Shown here piece after piece: positions 59,191-64,000 of a DNA stretch of 64,000 nucleotides (position 1 is the first letter of the stretch; the number at the start of each line of letters is the position of its first letter). Origin of the DNA: Dysidea avara (taxonomy: Eukaryota; Porifera; Demospongiae; Dictyoceratida; Dysideidae). A program made the translations under genes and the position numbers. The notes under the pieces are model-generated. The model was not told where the DNA came from. It did no database searches and saw only the letters and a program-made list of their open reading frames with translations. The DNA is taken from positions 11,625,682-11,689,681 of the forward strand of contig NC_089275.1 in the NCBI RefSeq assembly GCF_963678975.1, read 5' to 3'.

Positions 59191-60075
59191 GTTGAATAAA
59201 TTTTTTTTAAATTCCGTAGCAACTTGTTGAAAGCATTTCGGGTCAATCTGAAAGCTTGTTTGGGCTTAGTTTTACCTAACCAATACTGCCTCATTGTCGT
59301 CTGGGAAAATTGAGGCTGTTTTTGGGTGATGTTATTTTGTAGGCCACGCCTACTCCTTTGTGGTCCCTACTATACACTACTATTGTAGTGTATGATTACT
59401 TGTTGAAATTCTTAATATTACATCTGTGTGATTGCATTCAAAAGCGATGTAGTAATGACATTGATCATCCCTCCTTGGCAATCATAGTATACAGCACTGC
59501 AGCCAAGTGGGTGTTGCGCCGAGTATTTTCAGTTCCGCCTCAAGGCATTCGGCTGTTGGTCCCTGTAGAAAGAAATCCAGAAAGTAAGCAGAGAACGGAT
59601 CGCAAATTACATAGCCATGAAGAGTGCAGACTGTATTAGGGATAGATCCCAAAAAATCGACAATAGCACCAGGTTGGTACATTTTCTCCTAATTTTTCGG
59701 CCAGACATGAACAGAATTAATTTAATTCTGTCAAATTTTTAGAGAATCTACAGTATCAATTGACAGTTGGAGAATTTACTAGACAAGGCAGAAACTTAAT
59801 TTTCCCATTTTCCTATCACAATATGATCACAAACAAAACGATTATTCATAGCTATACAGTACATTGTTTCATATGGACACCGAGGACAGTAGTTATCAAT
59901 CATCTGGCCATTTATTTGATCTACACCCCACACCCATAGATGAAGTTATTTGCCACATTCTCTAACTGATCTCACATCACCTCTTCTGAGGCACAACACG
60001 TGTATATACAGGATGTGATTTGTGGTTTAATACTGAATATTATCAGCCTGTAAATTTCTTGACCAAAAAATGTTA
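59191..60075. other. No gene assigned
   Basis: An open frame at 59358-59639 (with VFSVPPQGIRLLVPVE) has no recognised domain. Confidence 0.4.
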
Positions 60076-60273
60076 CACTATACAAATACATGCCTTATAT
60101 GACAAACAATAGGATGAGCCACACCTTATTTTAAACAACTTTGGCAACTAGTGTTAGTTTAGTGTGTCAGTCTACCAGTGAAGAGTAGTAATATTTGTAA
60201 CAGCAAGCTTCTAGTAACTGTCTTCATTCTACTCTAACTGATCTACCAGACATTATCACCTACAACAACAGTT
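60076..60273 (+). promoter_or_regulatory. Fibrinogen-gene promoter/5'-UTR block, copy at gene 2
   Basis: GTTACACTATACAAATACAT, GCCTTATATGAC and GAGCCACACCTTATT, then CATTCTACTCTAACTGATC and CCAGACATTATCACCTACAA immediately before the ATG. The TATA-like CCTTATATGA is also close to a serum-response (CArG) sequence, though it lacks the final GG. Confidence 0.75.
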
Positions 60274-61023
60274 ATGAACATCATTACACAACTTGTCATA
60301 TTGATATTGTCACTACTACTGGTCAAAGTTGGAGCTAACCCACTGAAGTACTACGCCACTAGGAATTCTGTGCCGGTTAACAGTTGCTGTGATGTTAGGG
60401 TCTTCCCTCTTGCAAGAGCACCATCTGGAGTATACAAGATGAGTACTAACATGGGAACATTTACTACTACTGACATGTCTACTAACATCTACTGTGACAT
60501 GACCACTGATGATGGAGGATGGATTGTGATACAGAGAAACAGGAAGAATAGTCAACTGAGTTTCAACAAGAACTGGAGAGAATATGAAGATGGATTTGGA
60601 GACCTCAATAATGACTTCTGGGCTGGACTTAAACTGATGAATGTTTTAACACAAACTGGCCAATGGGAAATGAGAGTGGATTATCAAAAGAATGACAAGA
60701 CCTGGTCCTACCTCCACTACAATCAGTTCAGTGTAGGAAGTGCCAATGAAGAATACTCAATGGCTACTGTGGAATTCACTGGAGAAGAAGTTGATTACTT
60801 CACATCAATTGGTAGTACATATGACCCAAACAAAATGAAATTTTCTACTTATGACAGGGACAATGACAACAGAAATGGTAATTGTGCAGCTAACTTTAAT
60901 AGTGGATGGTGGCACAACAATTGTTTTGCTGTTAATCCAAACAGACAACCACCTCAAGTAAAGAAAAGTGCACTCTTTGTTGAAATGAAGATCCGTCCCA
61001 AGGACTGCATCAGACAATTATAA
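60274..61023 (+). CDS. Secreted fibrinogen-related protein 2
   Basis: Single-exon gene for 249 residues, a paralogue of the gene at 55412. Signal peptide about 1-21 (MNIITQLVILILSLLLVKVG), then a slightly longer linker (PLKYYATRNSVPVN), CC at 38-39, YCDMTTDDGGW (73-83), the calcium loop DRDNDN (194-199), C204, GWWHNNCF (211-218) and a C-terminal KIRPKDC. An extra TTTDMST insertion near 64-70 is absent from gene 1. The domain is complete and the key cysteines are present. The protein is predicted to be secreted, with recognition or adhesion as a likely role. No close AATAAA was seen after the stop. Confidence 0.93.
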   Translation: MNIITQLVILILSLLLVKVGANPLKYYATRNSVPVNSCCDVRVFPLARAPSGVYKMSTNMGTFTTTDMSTNIYCDMTTDDGGWIVIQRNRKNSQLSFNKNWREYEDGFGDLNNDFWAGLKLMNVLTQTGQWEMRVDYQKNDKTWSYLHYNQFSVGSANEEYSMATVEFTGEEVDYFTSIGSTYDPNKMKFSTYDRDNDNRNGNCAANFNSGWWHNNCFAVNPNRQPPQVKKSALFVEMKIRPKDCIRQL

Positions 61024-61959
61024 GTAATACTCACTATCACAGATTCTGGAGACCTGGGGACTGAATAGAATATTACATGACATTACATTACATCACACCA
61101 TATTTTGTTAGAGTTGTAAAGCTTTGTATGTCCCTATGCTTTCCATTGAGTTATAGTATGGACTTCAAAACACAGGGTTCTACAGTAAAGCACCGTGTAA
61201 CCCGAATCCTAATCATGTACATCATATTAATACACAGAGCACATTAACAAACAGCCACAATTTGACCACTTTGAAAATGCAAGGTTGTATTAAAAACATT
61301 GCCATGATGGAAAAATTATCACCCATAGTTGTATTTGACGTTATCACTGCTGACAATCTGGTGCTGACTATTACTGAACTAGTATGCACGCCAACTTCTA
61401 ATTAGGAGTGCAATTAGTACATGTCATAAACCATAGGCCGTACCAATATGCAAGGCAATAATTGTGGCAGGATGTAATGTTTGACTGGGGCACACTCAGG
61501 CTCACTTCAATTAAGCAGTAATAAATCAGCATGACTAACTTACAGCTTATGATATCATATGTCCAATTAAGGTGACAGTAACTGCAAAAATTATTAATCG
61601 ATACATGGATTTATAAAATTCATAAACACAGAATAAAGAGCGTGCGAAGTTGCATGCTGTACCATGTTCTAGTACAATTATTAAACTGTTGCCATAAAGA
61701 ATACCACTAAAAGACGTGAAACTGCCGATACAGAGTAATTCAGGAACTCCTTGCATAGTCGTCTTCACATCAATTGATGCATAGCCTTATAACACAATGT
61801 ATCAAACAATGGGTTATTCAGGTTCTTACAGACAATGCCTAGAGCATAATTCTATTAGTTTAGCGCGCTTGTGCTGGGGTTAGATCATTAAAGTTGATCA
61901 GTCTCTTAGTATAAACTCAGTGATTGGAGCAAGCCCCACACTAGCTGGAAAAATGGTAC
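61024..61959. other. No gene recognised
   Basis: AT-rich flank of fibrinogen-related gene 2 with short frames only. Confidence 0.45.
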
Positions 61960-62130
61960 ATACGAGTGTCACGTATACGGACATCATGAATGATCAAATG
62001 CGGTGATGATGGTACATACGAGCATCACATTTACGATGAGGAACGAGAATGTAGCGGTCCAAGATATGTACAAGCGTCACGTGAATGAGAATGTAGCAGT
62101 CCAAGGTATGCACAAGCGTCATGTATACAG
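61960..62130. repeat. Degenerate tandem repeat of about 45 bp
   Basis: Four copies of ACATACGAGYRTCACGT or ACAAGCGTCACGT, two followed by GAGAATGTAGCRGTCCAAG. Copies start near 61959, 62012, 62066 and 62108. Confidence 0.7.
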
Positions 62131-62869
62131 ATAATGCTACTATCAACCACATGTGCACATAGTGCCACACGGCAACTAATGTGGAGAGTGACGAGGCACA
62201 AACAGAGGAGAGAGTGACCAACTTTGCAGACTATGTAAGTACAATAACTAACACCAACTACATAAGTATGGACAAGAAACTGTAGGAGAATGCAGCTATG
62301 CTGATCAGATCCTATCAGCACCTGCTTTAAACTACACATTACTCCTAAGGACACAATTCAGTATTAATTACAATTGACTGATTGTTAGTTTTTTTCCAGT
62401 AACTTTTTCTTTACATTGTAATCAATACATCTATATACTAATTCCCAATCGCCCACGCACACGTTTTTCGAGCACTGTTCCGTCATTCTTGGTATTCCAA
62501 TCGGATCGGTACCATTCAAATCTAAAATTTGAAACAAATCTTTTAATCCTGCATTGGTGGCGATTCGTGAAACTACGGGAAATACCCTTTAATCCAACAT
62601 AACTACCCGAAGAAGACACAAATTTGCCCAAAACCTTCTGGAGACCCTATCGTGTTACCAGCCTTCCCCATCCCAGCCTATACTAGACGTTTCTCTCCCC
62701 TGTGGACGACAGAATGAGAAACGTAAAAATCGAGGCCATAAGATTTACAAATACAAACTCCTCCCAGGTTTTTCCCCCGATTAACTTCAAACTTGCTAGA
62801 CCAACTACCCATCCAAATCAATGTGTCATAAGGTGGTTTTCGTGTCTATCATTACGTACGAGATACTCA

Positions 62870-62960
62870 CCACTGTCAATGGCCTTTATAAGTTTACGAT
62901 ACGCGTATACGGCATCCCGGTATACACGCGTTGCCAATAGAAATCAGATGACGTCATGGT
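62870..62960. promoter_or_regulatory. Promoter-like segment with CRE and CCAAT sites
   Basis: A full palindromic TGACGTCA (62949-62956) lies ten bases from CCAAT (62934-62938). Next to them ACGCGTATAC and GTATACACGCGT form an inverted pair (62901-62932). The surrounding 62430-62960 is richer in CG dinucleotides than the rest of the window. No gene was identified on either side; a minus-strand frame (about 62931 to 62870) ends at a donor-like GTGAGT and could be a first exon. Confidence 0.4.
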
Positions 62961-63086
62961 TAAATTTAATATCTAAAAGCTTACAGTGAGATAGGATCAA
63001 TCACTTTTGCATGATTTAACAAATCAAATCAGCGAATTTGATCATGTGATCTGGTGTGTACGCTATCATCCAGCAAACACACTCGC

Positions 63087-63720
63087 CAGTATAAAAGGAG
63101 AGTTTGGTAGTGGGTGTGGCCAGTCTACGACTACTTGACAGAGACTACACAAGAAAGATTCATCGGGAATACACACTCTGCACCCTGCTGCGCTCATTAC
63201 AAGGATAGACGTCCTGAGGCCTACACCGCTGTGCGCTAGACGAAGTATAGCTAACTACAGCGACACAAAGACAGGCAGGTCAGGGAAGCCTAAAATTGAG
63301 GATTACCAGCACACTACTGCAAGGGAGAAGGAAACAGTCAATAAAGGAGAGTTTCGTAGTGGGTGTGGCAAGTCTACGAGCGATGATTATTTCTATCAGG
63401 CTACTTGACAGAGACTACACAAGGAAGACTCACTAGAAATACACACTTTACACCCTGCTGTGCTGTCCACTACAAGGATAGACGTCCTGAGGCCTATCCC
63501 GCTGTGTGCTAGACGCAGTATAGCTACTGCGACAAGAAGACAAGCAGGTGAGGGACTATAGACAGACCTAAAACAGAGGATTACTAGCAACACCACTGCA
63601 AGGGAGATGGAAACAGTCAACAAAGGATATAGTTTTATAGTGGGTGTGGCAAGTTAAAGTGGGATGATCACTCCGACCAGGCTGCCCACAATGACACACT
63701 CTGCACCCTACAGGATGACA
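63087..63720 (+). repeat. Tandem promoter-like units of 249 and 279 bp plus a partial third
   Basis: Units start at 63094, 63343 and 63622 with AAAGGAGAGTTTSGTAGTGG or its variant, and share GTGGGTGTGGC, CTACTTGACAGAGACTACAC, ACAAGGATAGACGTCCTGAG and CACTGCAAGGGAGA. The first unit overlaps a TATAAAAGG box. No coding sequence runs through. Confidence 0.85.
63090..63097 (+). promoter_or_regulatory. TATA box before the first tandem unit
   Basis: TATAAAAG in CCAGTATAAAAGGAGAG is a canonical TATA box. The matching positions of later units read CAATAAAGG and CAACAAAGG, so only the first unit keeps it. Confidence 0.5.
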
Positions 63721-64000
63721 CCTTTGTGAACGAGGAAAATTACGTTCAACTACTCATACATCTACCTTACTAGGCGATGAATCGTGGGGACAAGATCATT
63801 TAGTTGCTATTGCAGTCTTCAATGTGTAGGGAGACACAGACACATTTTCACTCCTTGGTAACTCAACAGGGACAGCTGAAACTTTCAGAAGCTCTACTGA
63901 GCAACCACTCTTCGTATGAAGGATTCACCTGGGCTATGCTGATATACAACTCTTCACATATGCTGGTGTTAACCTTCTTGCTCAGTGCAGCCGATTAACT
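63721..64000. other. Right edge of window, unassigned
   Basis: A short frame (63804-63998) ends SSHMLVLTFLLSAAD at a stop. No domain was recognised. Confidence 0.3.

Noticed and set aside
63804..63998. 64-residue frame at the right edge
   Set aside because: No domain, no signal of conservation, and it cannot be followed beyond the window.
1..64000. Possible CRISPR array or bacterial operon
   Set aside because: The regular arrays seen (21, 31, 39 and about 130 bp) have no constant repeat/variable spacer pattern, and genes have introns; the DNA is eukaryotic.

Overview
The window looks like animal nuclear DNA, most likely from a sponge (demosponge). It is AT-rich, its genes are split by GT-AG introns, and it is crowded with small DNA transposons, foldback elements, SINEs and 5'-truncated LINEs. 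The gene content fits an early-branching metazoan: a filamin-NHL (TRIM-type) protein, a ROCO GTPase with a Death domain, secreted fibrinogen-domain proteins, a secreted subtilase and the elongation factor SPT5. The species cannot be fixed from sequence reading alone.

Layout. 1-2.9 kb: a foldback element with 21-bp repeats, no gene. 2.9-5.3 kb (+): filamin/NHL gene, 3' part. 5.4-13.5 kb: transposon debris and a dead fibrinogen-domain gene enclosed by an inverted repeat. 13.5-25.2 kb: a very large inverted-repeat structure (arms about 2.5-3 kb with 31-bp satellite arrays) enclosing an intact two-exon subtilase gene. 25.4-27.3 kb: a second foldback element with a perfect TTTATA target duplication, then a small MITE. 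28.3 kb: an orphan exon like the AMPK beta glycogen-binding domain. 31.1-38.5 kb (+): a four-exon ROCO-Death-transmembrane gene whose 4.2-kb third intron is full of nested elements. 39.8-41.0 kb (-): a cadherin pseudogene. 41.4-46 kb: minisatellites, LINE and SINE fragments. 46.8-54.4 kb (-): twenty exons of SPT5, complete from the middle of the NGN domain to the stop codon. 55.1-61.0 kb (+): a cluster of two intact and one dead fibrinogen-domain genes that share a copied promoter/5'-UTR block. 61-64 kb: no assigned gene, but a CRE/CCAAT-bearing region and tandem 250-280-bp units, the first with a TATA box.

Working together. The genes do not form an operon-like pathway. SPT5 is a transcription housekeeping factor. 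The fibrinogen-domain proteins, the subtilase and the ROCO-Death protein would fit secreted recognition, extracellular processing and intracellular signalling, but that link is only inferred from the families. The strongest structural theme is mobile DNA with long inverted arms and internal tandem arrays, in two cases enclosing host-like genes or gene fragments.

All exon boundaries were read by eye from splice signals and reading-frame phase. No alignment or search was run.
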